From assembly GCA_965229095.1 (NCBI GenBank), contig OZ245855.1, positions 2,480,001 through 2,544,000 on the forward strand: a stretch of DNA of 64,000 nt. The letters are read 5' to 3'. The translations under genes and the position numbers were made by a program. The notes under the pieces are model-generated. The model saw only the letters and a program-made list of their open reading frames with translations. It had not been told where the DNA came from and ran no database searches. Below are positions 50,221 to 57,425 of this stretch, one piece after another. The number at the start of each line of letters is the position of its first letter. The first letter of the stretch is position 1. This DNA is from Taibaiella sp965229095. Lineage in GTDB: Bacteria; Bacteroidota; Bacteroidia; Chitinophagales; Chitinophagaceae.

Positions 50221-51858
50221 ATGGCTAAACAAATTCTCTTCAATATCGACGCCCGCAACAAAATGAAAAAAGGCGTTGACACCCTGGCCGATGCCGTAAA
50301 AGTAACCCTTGGCCCTAAAGGCCGTAATGTGGTTATCGAAAAGAAATTCGGTGCGCCTGCTGTAACTAAAGACGGCGTAACTGTAGCTAAAGAAATAGAA
50401 CTGGAAGATCCTATTGAAAATATGGGTGCCCAGATGGTAAAAGAAGTAGCCAGCAAAACTGCTGACCTGGCAGGTGATGGTACTACTACTGCTACTGTAC
50501 TGGCCCAGGCCATCATTGGCGAAGGACTGAAAAACGTTGCTGCCGGCGCTAACCCTATGGATCTGAAACGCGGTATCGACAAAGCGGTTCAGGCAGTAGT
50601 GGCCAATCTGAAAAAACAAGCTCAGAAAGTAGGTAACGACAACCAGAAGATTGAACAAGTAGGTACTATTTCTGCCAACAACGACAGCGAGATCGGTAAA
50701 CTGATCGCGCAGGCTATGGCTAAAGTAGGCAACGAAGGCGTGATTACTGTTGAAGAATCTAAAAATACGGATACTACGGTAGAAGTAGTAGAAGGTATGC
50801 AGTTCGACCGCGGTTACCTGTCTCCTTACTTCGTAACCAATACCGAGAAAATGCAGGTGGAAATGGATAATCCTTATATCCTGATCTTCGACAAAAAGAT
50901 CAGCACCATGAAGGATATCATCGGTATGCTGGAAAAAGTAGTACAACAGGGCCGTCCCCTGCTGATCATCGCAGAAGATGTAGATGGTGAAGCACTGGCT
51001 ACCCTGATCGTAAATAAACTGCGTGGCTCCCTGAAGATCGCTGCTGTAAAAGCTCCGGGCTTCGGCGATCGTCGTAAAGAAATGCTGCAGGACATCGCTG
51101 TACTGACCGGTGGTACTGTTATCAGCGAAGAGCAAGGTTACAAACTGGAAAATGCCGAGTTCGGTTACCTGGGCCAGGCCGAGAGCGTGACTATCGATAA
51201 AGATAACACCACTATCGTAGGCGGTAAAGGTAAAAAGAACGACATCGTAGCCCGCGTAAACCAGATCAAAGCACAGGTAGAAACAACTACCTCCGATTAC
51301 GATCGTGAGAAACTGCAAGAGCGCCTGGCTAAGCTGAGTGGTGGTGTTGCCGTACTGTATGTAGGTGCTTCTTCCGAAGTGGAAATGAAAGAGAAGAAAG
51401 ACCGCGTTGATGATGCCCTGCACGCTACCCGCGCTGCCGTTGAAGAAGGTATTGTAGCCGGTGGTGGTACTGCTTACATCCGCGCTATCGACTCCCTGGC
51501 TAAAATAGAAGGAGAAAACAACGACGAGCAAACCGGTATCGCTATCGTGCGCCGTGCACTGGAAGCGCCTATCCGCACTATCGTTGCCAATGCTGGCCTG
51601 GAAGGTTCTATCATCGTACAGAAGATCAAAGAAGGTAAAGCTGACTTCGGTTTCAACGCCCGCACCGAGCAGTTCGAGAAACTGTTCGTAGCCGGTGTAA
51701 TCGACCCGACTAAAGTAAGCCGTATAGCCTTGGAAAATGCAGCTTCTATCGCTTCTATGTTCCTGACCACAGAATGCGTGATCGCCGATAAGCCAGAACC
51801 TAAAGGTGCTGCTGCTATGCCTGCAATGCCAGGTGGAGGCATGGATATGGGTTATTAA
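50221..51858 (+). CDS. groEL: Chaperonin GroEL
   Basis: 545 residues. Hallmarks: VTLGPKGRNVVIEKKFGAP, the ATP site DGTTTATVLAQ in LAGDGTTTATVL, the apical domain with EGMQFDRGYLSPYFVTN, VKAPGFGDRRKEML, GGVAVLYVGASSEVEMKEKKDRVDDALHATRAA (read in parts), and VAGGGTAYIRA. The C-terminus ends in PAMPGGGMDMGY in place of the GGM repeats of E. coli. It folds proteins together with GroES. The antisense strand carries a long open frame that is a shadow of this codon-rich gene. A strong terminator follows. Confidence 0.98.
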   Translation: MAKQILFNIDARNKMKKGVDTLADAVKVTLGPKGRNVVIEKKFGAPAVTKDGVTVAKEIELEDPIENMGAQMVKEVASKTADLAGDGTTTATVLAQAIIGEGLKNVAAGANPMDLKRGIDKAVQAVVANLKKQAQKVGNDNQKIEQVGTISANNDSEIGKLIAQAMAKVGNEGVITVEESKNTDTTVEVVEGMQFDRGYLSPYFVTNTEKMQVEMDNPYILIFDKKISTMKDIIGMLEKVVQQGRPLLIIAEDVDGEALATLIVNKLRGSLKIAAVKAPGFGDRRKEMLQDIAVLTGGTVISEEQGYKLENAEFGYLGQAESVTIDKDNTTIVGGKGKKNDIVARVNQIKAQVETTTSDYDREKLQERLAKLSGGVAVLYVGASSEVEMKEKKDRVDDALHATRAAVEEGIVAGGGTAYIRAIDSLAKIEGENNDEQTGIAIVRRALEAPIRTIVANAGLEGSIIVQKIKEGKADFGFNARTEQFEKLFVAGVIDPTKVSRIALENAASIASMFLTTECVIADKPEPKGAAAMPAMPGGGMDMGY

Positions 51859-51895
51859 TATCCCGGTTCTTATACAAGACCTTAATTTTTATAGC

Positions 51896-51930
51896 AGAAA
51901 CGCCCCGGCTTACCGGGGCGTTTCTTTTTT
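51896..51930. terminator. Terminator after groEL
   Basis: AGAAACGCCCCGG and CCGGGGCGTTTCT form a perfect 13-bp stem with loop CTTA and a following T6 run. Confidence 0.92.
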
Positions 51931-52134
51931 GTACTATGCCGTTCCTGTCGCTCATTCCTCGTATTTCGACTGGCAAGACACCCCGATAGACGGTTTCCTT
52001 CGCTGCGTACCCCAAACTTCTGTCAACCACCTTCGCCAATAGCTCTGTGGCAGTTTTAACAGGAATATGTATCCTTGTCTTTTTTGTTGTTTTGGGATTC
52101 GCTTAATTTAGCTTTATCCAAAACCACCAGACAA

Positions 52135-52806
52135 ATGAACCCCAATACATCCGGCCGCCGGCATTTCCTGAAGGCGGCAACAGCCCTTACCGCAGGCTTT
52201 GCTTTATTCAAAGGCTTTGAGGCCAGCAACCTTTTTGCCGAAGAGCAACCCAAGGAGACCGAAGGCCTTTTCATGATAGGCCCTATGAAGGGTTATACGC
52301 CCCAGGTAAGCACCCTTGTCTCTATGCTTAATTACAACAGGAGCACCATCATCAGGGCAGTACAATCGCTGACCGGGGAACAGCTCGACTTCCTGCACGA
52401 TGAGCATGCCAACTCCATAGGCGCACTGATCATGCACCTGGGCGCTGTCGAAAAATTTTACCAGATCAACACATTCGAAGGCCGTCAGGAGTTTAATGAC
52501 GATGAGAAAAAGACATGGCATGCCGCTATGGAATTAGGCGACGAAGGCCGGAAGGAGATCAGGGGCAAAGAGGTGTCTTACTACCTGGACCTGATTGCGG
52601 GGGTAAGGGCGCAAACCCTGGAAGCTTTTAAAAAGAAAGATGATCGGTGGCTGCTGGCCAAAGACCCGCAATGGTCCAAGCCCAACGAGCCTTTAAATAC
52701 TTACTGGAAATGGTTCCATGTATGCGAGCATGAATCCAACCACAGGGGACAGATCGCTTTCCTGAAAAGCAGGCTGCCCGGCGCCAAGGCCGTGGGCAAA
52801 GATTAA
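52135..52806 (+). CDS. DinB-like metal-dependent protein with Tat signal
   Basis: 223 residues from ATG 52135 (MNPNTSGRRHFLKAATALTAG); the frame is open upstream but has no ATG there. The twin-arginine motif GRRHFLK marks a Tat-exported, folded protein. The mature part is a DinB four-helix bundle: the N-terminal helix with YNRSTIIRAVQSLTGEQLDF, then His in LIMHLGAVEKFYQ, and the C-terminal HVCEHESNHRGQIAFLKSRLPG that brings the other His ligands. Such proteins bind a metal and are linked to thiol transfer; the reaction here is unknown. An interspersed repeat lies 20 bp downstream. Confidence 0.87.
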   Translation: MNPNTSGRRHFLKAATALTAGFALFKGFEASNLFAEEQPKETEGLFMIGPMKGYTPQVSTLVSMLNYNRSTIIRAVQSLTGEQLDFLHDEHANSIGALIMHLGAVEKFYQINTFEGRQEFNDDEKKTWHAAMELGDEGRKEIRGKEVSYYLDLIAGVRAQTLEAFKKKDDRWLLAKDPQWSKPNEPLNTYWKWFHVCEHESNHRGQIAFLKSRLPGAKAVGKD

Positions 52807-52826
52807 GCTATCGTAACGTACTTTAC

Positions 52827-53092
52827 TGCCTATCCGTAAGACGGGAACAAAGCTATGTTATATTGTATGCTTGTATTTCGTTTGGTATAGTCCCGATAGG
52901 TGCTCTCGTTGTAGCCGCGGACCCAACCATTGCCTGCAATAACCTTAAACCGCGGTCATACTAAGGTCTCCGAAGGAACCGAAGCATCTTAATCGTTATG
53001 CATCAGGAATACCCAAGATGCTCCTCTTCGCATGCTCCGAAAGCTGCATTCAGCATGACTAGCAGGAGTATTTGTTGCCTATATGCGATAAG
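52827..53092 (-). repeat. Interspersed MITE/REP-like element, copy B
   Basis: About 266 bp, opposite orientation to copy A. The reverse complement reads GTTGCCTATATGCG at one end and GGATAGGCA at the other, degenerate forms of the terminal repeat of copy A. It shares the interior block GTCATGCTGAATGCAGC...GAAGCAT with its partner arm GGTCTCCGAAGGAACCGAAGCAT, and continues alike up to about 52940 (CATGACC/GGTTATT against TATGACC/GGTTATT). Located between convergent genes, just before the nested hairpin at 53110. Confidence 0.7.
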
Positions 53093-53109
53093 GCGATAAG
53101 TGTTTTATA

Positions 53110-53246
53110 AAACAAGAAGACGCCTCAAACAATTTTTGTCGTGCTTCGACTCCGCTCACCAAGACAAAAATTGTTCCTCAAGCCTGTTACATTTCGACTT
53201 CGCTCAACTAAAATAGTCTTGAGGCTTTTGAGGCGCCTTCTTGTTT
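53110..53246. repeat. Nested multi-branch hairpin with duplicated loop motif
   Basis: An outer 20-bp stem (AAACAAGAAGACGCCTCAAA at 53110 with TTTGAGGCGCCTTCTTGTTT ending at 53246, one mismatch) encloses two inner hairpins. One is 13-bp perfect (AACAATTTTTGTC / GACAAAAATTGTT, 53128-53175); the other is 7-bp (CCTCAAG / CTTGAGG, 53176-53224). Both loops contain the same motif, TTCGACT(C/T)CGCTCA. It lies between the convergent stops at 52806 and 53280 and may act as a bidirectional terminator or a structured RNA/repeat. Confidence 0.75.
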
Positions 53247-53279
53247 GTACCAGATACAAACGTATCCTATGTTGTATGC

Positions 53280-55307
53280 TTATTTCTGGATGATTACTTT
53301 ATGGGTTTCGCGGCTGCCATTTTTATGGCTGCTTAAAGTCACGAAGTAGACACCATTGGGGATGTTGGAAGTCTTCAGACTAAATACCCCTTGTTGTTCC
53401 CATACGTCTTTTTCAAAAATAACCTTGCCGCTCACATCAGCGATGACCAGGTGGAAAGCCTCGCCGAAAGCGATGTTCAGGGTTTCTTTTGCCGGATTAG
53501 GATATACTTTTGAAGTGATCTGCTCCGGCTCTTTCAGCAAAGCATCCGGCTGTTCCATGCCGCCTTTCTTTTGGGTATTGAAATCTAAACGGCAACCGGT
53601 GGTGGACTTGCAAGGTTCGATACTCAGGATAAGGACGGTGTTCTTCTGGGTTTCAAAGAAATTACCGCCACTGGGTTTGATCTCGATAGCGCTGCCCGCT
53701 TTTACACTGTACTTAGGCCTGAAGCCGCCGGCATTGGTCATCACGGTTGGGGCAAGATTGGCAATGCTTACATATTTGCCTGCCTGGATCGTCATGGAAG
53801 GGCGACCTTCGTTGTACAAGGCATTGGGCAATACCCTGCCGTTAAGCTCGATCCTGCTCTGGCAAAAGGTAGCCGGATCGGCGCCATCGTACGTTTCCCG
53901 GCTGGTATTGTCGGCAGAAAGGAAGCCTCTGGCACTGTTCCAGAAGTTCAGCAACCTTCCGTAACGATCCTGCTCGTTGTGGTCGTCGCAATCGTTGTTC
54001 GTACCAAAGCTCAGCGCACCAATGATCCTTTTATCGGCATCACAGAACAAAGGAGAACCCGATGATCCTTTTTCGGTCACCCCCGAATACCAATCCACGC
54101 CCCAGTAATTGGGATAAAACAGCGAATAGTGCAGGTTACCTTTCGATATCTTTTTAATATCCAGCCTGGGGTGGTGGATACCAGTAACGGCCCAGGAGGG
54201 CAGGTTATCTTTCGATTGCCTGTTCCAGCCCGAATAGAAGGTATTATACTGGATCGGCGGCTTACTTTTCAGCTTGAGCAAGGCCATATCGGGACCGCCC
54301 GGGTATCCCGGCTCCGAAGCCGATACAGTAGCTCCTTTCATATACTGTACATGATCGCTGTACACGTCCAGGTTCTCACTGCATCGCCTGCTCTGGTAAT
54401 TGAAGTAGAACATGGTTTCGGAAGTGTTGGTATAACCGCTTACACTGTAATAGTTGAACACACACCAGAAACGTTCCAATTGCTCCCAGATCACATGCCT
54501 TGCGGTAAGGATATAGGGTGTAAAATCGTTGTAGGAGTTGTTGATCAGCGCTCCGGAACCGCCTTTCCAGCGGGTTTCTACATTGGTACCGTTACAATTG
54601 CCCCAGGAATAGGTCCAGGGCGTCATGATCACGCATACCGACCTGATCTGGTCGCAGTAATCGTTGAACTGCCCGCATACCACGTTGTTGTGGCAATTAA
54701 GCGAGAGGTTCCGTGAAAAAGAACTATTGCTGTTCAGCGGCAGGTCCCTGTAGGCATGTACCACGTCCCTTAGCCTGAAAGTAGGCAGGGGCGCACCATT
54801 CAGGGGATGCACATACTCCACCGTAATGGTATTGCCGTTCAAGAAAGGCGTAATAAAAACGCCATCATCGTCGTTGTTCATGGCCGTAAAAGGGCCGTTC
54901 AATTGCTGTTTGTTGGCATCATAACAATAGAAGGCGGCATCTTCGGGCAATTGCATTTCCTTAAAGATGAGCGCTATTGCCTTAGCGGTGCGCGAGGTAA
55001 CGGTAACCCGCCATACCTGCCTGCCATCGTTGCTTACATCCCATACGCCAATCTCGTCCACACCCTTGTCCTGGGAGTAGTTCTTGGCAAAATAATAACC
55101 TTCCATCACCGTAGTATCGTCGGGTGGAAGTTCCGTATCCATAAGCTCCTGGTTACTGATATCGCCTATATCAATCACGGGAACATCCTGGAAACTATTG
55201 AGCATGCTCAAAGGCAGCCCCCCGGTCTCATCCGAAGCGGCGTTCTGGCCGCGGGAGGGCAGATACGCACAGAGCATGCATACAGCAGCAATCCATATTT
55301 TTTTCAT
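53280..55307 (-). CDS. Trypsin-like serine endopeptidase (lysyl endopeptidase type) with T9SS sorting domain
   Basis: 675 residues. Signal peptide MKKIWIAAVCMLCAYLPSRGQ. After a 200-residue N-terminal domain comes an S1-type protease fold with the family block CDQIRSVCVIMT and the catalytic triad: His271 in YILTARHV, Asp340 in GGPDMALLKL and Ser416 in KGSSGSPLF. Cys pairs mimic those of lysyl endopeptidases from gliding bacteria. The C-terminal 75 residues are a T9SS type A sorting domain (VYPNPAKETLNIAFG...NGVYFVTLSS). It is the last gene of a three-gene unit; its ATG overlaps the previous stop (ATGA), so translation is coupled. Secreted or cell-surface protease. Confidence 0.93.
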   Translation of the reverse strand: MKKIWIAAVCMLCAYLPSRGQNAASDETGGLPLSMLNSFQDVPVIDIGDISNQELMDTELPPDDTTVMEGYYFAKNYSQDKGVDEIGVWDVSNDGRQVWRVTVTSRTAKAIALIFKEMQLPEDAAFYCYDANKQQLNGPFTAMNNDDDGVFITPFLNGNTITVEYVHPLNGAPLPTFRLRDVVHAYRDLPLNSNSSFSRNLSLNCHNNVVCGQFNDYCDQIRSVCVIMTPWTYSWGNCNGTNVETRWKGGSGALINNSYNDFTPYILTARHVIWEQLERFWCVFNYYSVSGYTNTSETMFYFNYQSRRCSENLDVYSDHVQYMKGATVSASEPGYPGGPDMALLKLKSKPPIQYNTFYSGWNRQSKDNLPSWAVTGIHHPRLDIKKISKGNLHYSLFYPNYWGVDWYSGVTEKGSSGSPLFCDADKRIIGALSFGTNNDCDDHNEQDRYGRLLNFWNSARGFLSADNTSRETYDGADPATFCQSRIELNGRVLPNALYNEGRPSMTIQAGKYVSIANLAPTVMTNAGGFRPKYSVKAGSAIEIKPSGGNFFETQKNTVLILSIEPCKSTTGCRLDFNTQKKGGMEQPDALLKEPEQITSKVYPNPAKETLNIAFGEAFHLVIADVSGKVIFEKDVWEQQGVFSLKTSNIPNGVYFVTLSSHKNGSRETHKVIIQK

Positions 55308-55876
55308 AGATTTTCTATTTTAAATTTTGTGAGATAGAGTACCCTTCCATCTTCCCGTATCATCCTGATGATACCGGTACGCGGTGCGATCCATACCTCT
55401 TTGTAATAGGAATGGCTATTGACCAGGTGCAGCACACGGTCATAACGCCGGCCGTCGACCATCACCCGGTCTTCAAGCGGCAGGTTGCCGTCGCCGCTGA
55501 TGCCTGTATCCGTTGCTTGTATGGTATAAGAAAAGTAATCCCCGGTACGGATATGATCGACAGCAGCTGCCGCCGTAGCTGTATAGGAGCAGGCGGCATA
55601 GCCCACATCGGGCAATGTCCCCAATGAAGCTGTAAACAGCTCGTAGCGTTGTGTGCCGCCTAACGTACTGCCATCCGTAATGCCCGACATGCTGCTGAGC
55701 GCATGCCATTGCTGTGTACCGCTATACCCTTCGGTGGCATATTCCCACCAGGAGTTTTTACCAAAGAACACGAAATAGTCCCGTGTATTGGACTTAAAAC
55801 GGTACGCCGGATCTTCCTTCTTACAACTGAAAGCAGGACAACTGATCAACGACAGGATCAGGAAGATGTTTTTCAT
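55304..55876 (-). CDS. Lipoprotein of unknown function, middle gene of protease operon
   Basis: 190 residues. Signal MKNIFLILSLISCPAFSC; the best lipobox is AFSC at residues 15-18. The mature part is a beta-rich domain with many aromatic residues (YFVFFGKNSWWEYATEG, YDRVLHLVNSHSYYKEVWIAPRTG). It overlaps the protease start by 4 bp (ATGA) and follows the upstream gene by 7 bp, so all three form one operon. It may be a helper, anchor or inhibitor of the protease (inference from coupling only). I recognise no named family. Confidence 0.85.
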   Translation of the reverse strand: MKNIFLILSLISCPAFSCKKEDPAYRFKSNTRDYFVFFGKNSWWEYATEGYSGTQQWHALSSMSGITDGSTLGGTQRYELFTASLGTLPDVGYAACSYTATAAAAVDHIRTGDYFSYTIQATDTGISGDGNLPLEDRVMVDGRRYDRVLHLVNSHSYYKEVWIAPRTGIIRMIREDGRVLYLTKFKIENL

Positions 55877-55883
55877 GACCGGG

Positions 55884-56651
55884 CTATTGCTTTTCCAATA
55901 CGCTGATCCTTTGGTGCAATGCTTCGTTTTCTTTTTTCAGCTCGATCATATACAGGGTAAGCTCCTCGATCTTCTGGAGCAGGGAAGCATCCATCCTGGC
56001 CACATCCAGGCCATTGTCGACCATCTCCGAAGCAGAAGGGACATTAGGAAGATGCTTGTTCACGCTTATGTATTGCTGCAGCTCGTTAAGCGGCATCAGC
56101 TTGTATTGCTTGTCAAATACAAAATCGCTCCAGTCGGCGGTATTCTTGATGGCCACTTTTACTTTCTCGGTAAGGATACCCTTCTCTACATAAAGATTAT
56201 AATCGCCGGGGAAATTCCAGAAGGTAGGGCTGCTACCGGCCGAACGGCCAACGATCACTTTGCCGTCGCCTTTGATCTGGAACACCACGTTACCGGCAAC
56301 CTGGGCATCGGTAAGGCTGCCGTTGGAGGCGCCAGTGGAAGGTTTTAAGGAAAACATTAGTGAATTGCCGGTCTTGTAGATCACGGCGCCATCGTTGGAG
56401 GCGCCATCATTAAGGAAAGACCACAATGCCGTGTTTTCGCGGCGCAGGTTGAAGCCTACATAACCCCCACCCCAGATAGGAGCGCCACCCCAGGCCGCAC
56501 CGAGGGTCATTCTTTGCATCCAGCCGTCGATAACGGTAAGGTCGCCCTGGCGATTGATGTTGTTGGAGGAATTGGTGGAACCGTTCCATTGTTGGGCCTG
56601 AACGGAGAAGACACAGGCAACTGCCATCGATGTTAAGATCGCTTTTCTCAT
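55884..56651 (-). CDS. Secreted trimeric tail-fibre-like protein with C-terminal coiled coil
   Basis: 255 residues. Signal peptide MRKAILTSMAVACVFSVQAQ. Central region with Gly- and Asn-rich beta segments (LTVIDGWMQRMTLGAAWGG), then the block DYNLYVEKGILTEKVKVAIKN and DKQYKLMPLNELQQYISVNKHLPNVPSASEM, which is a widespread Bacteroidetes C-terminal region (read in pieces). It ends in a coiled coil (LLQKIEELTLYMIELKKENEALHQRI). The order 'beta-region, ...KHLPNVPSA..., coiled coil' resembles peptidase-S74-like tail proteins, though the autocleavage residues are not evident. First gene of the operon with the lipoprotein and the protease. Confidence 0.87.
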   Translation of the reverse strand: MRKAILTSMAVACVFSVQAQQWNGSTNSSNNINRQGDLTVIDGWMQRMTLGAAWGGAPIWGGGYVGFNLRRENTALWSFLNDGASNDGAVIYKTGNSLMFSLKPSTGASNGSLTDAQVAGNVVFQIKGDGKVIVGRSAGSSPTFWNFPGDYNLYVEKGILTEKVKVAIKNTADWSDFVFDKQYKLMPLNELQQYISVNKHLPNVPSASEMVDNGLDVARMDASLLQKIEELTLYMIELKKENEALHQRISVLEKQ

Positions 56652-56973
56652 TTTGATGTTTGTTTGGTTAAAAAATAAAAAATAGACTATCCCTTACGGT
56701 AAGAATATGTCTTTTACCGGTCATGTAATGGTATTATAATTGCAGCTTGGGGGGGAATGCCTGTCGGATGGAAAATGCTGATCTTGGTGTTTGGATTTCT
56801 CTATGATCGCTCTTGGCTGCCTTGGGAATAATGTGGTGCAACATCATTCTGTCATAAACGTAAAAAATGTTTTTGAAACTTGCAACCTATTTTTTTATAT
56901 TCTTAAAAAAAATAACAGGAAAGTAATTTGCAGGTGACTTACACGTTATAAGAGCAGATTAAATCTGTCCCCC
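56652..56973. other. Divergent intergenic region
   Basis: About 320 bp, AT-rich near 56860-56920, between the protease operon and a lipoprotein gene. It must hold both promoters; I see no exact TTG...TAnnTTTG pair and no hairpin or hidden gene. Confidence 0.4.
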
Positions 56974-57420
56974 ATGATGAAAGCTTTTCCCGGCAGGTAT
57001 CTTATCCTGCTGCCCTTGCTGCTTGGCTCCTGCAGCAAAAGTACCTGTCCCGATTATTGGGAATACCCCGATTGTAAGATCCAAAGCAGGACCCGGTTCA
57101 TAGGAATATATAAAGGTACTTCCGTCATGGACAACAGCAGTACCGCCGCTACTACACAATGGTATTTCAATACAGGCCCCGAAATAGGCGAGCTGAGCCT
57201 GTCGCCTGATATAACATTAGAGCTTGACCCCAAAGACCCGCGCGCTTTCAAGGTCAAAGACCGTTCTTTCATGAGCAATAACCTTTATATCCGCGAAGAA
57301 GGCTCTTCCGGCTTTTTCAACGGCAAAACGGTCACTATGGAATTCTGGATGGATGAAGGTAAAACGGTAGTGCCAGGTGAAAAGCTGATCCATTATACTT
57401 TTACCGGCGAAAGACATTAA
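56974..57420 (+). CDS. Small lipoprotein of unknown function
   Basis: 148 residues. Signal peptide MMKAFPGRYLILLPLLLGSC with lipobox LGSC. After the lipid-Cys come two nearby Cys (STCPDYWEYPDC) that could form a disulfide. The rest is a small beta-barrel-like domain (RFIGIYKGTSVMDNSSTAATTQWYF, VTMEFWMDEGKTVVPGEKLIHYTF, read in pieces) resembling the folds of Bacteroidetes outer-membrane lipoproteins. Unknown function. It converges on the M1 peptidase gene with only 5 bp between stops, so their transcripts must overlap. Confidence 0.82.
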   Translation: MMKAFPGRYLILLPLLLGSCSKSTCPDYWEYPDCKIQSRTRFIGIYKGTSVMDNSSTAATTQWYFNTGPEIGELSLSPDITLELDPKDPRAFKVKDRSFMSNNLYIREEGSSGFFNGKTVTMEFWMDEGKTVVPGEKLIHYTFTGERH

Positions 57421-57425
57421 AAGAG

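Noticed and set aside
50203..51531. 442-codon open frame on the minus strand across groEL
   Set aside because: It lies entirely antisense to groEL, is Phe/Tyr-rich, has no signal peptide or motif, and arises from codon bias of groEL.
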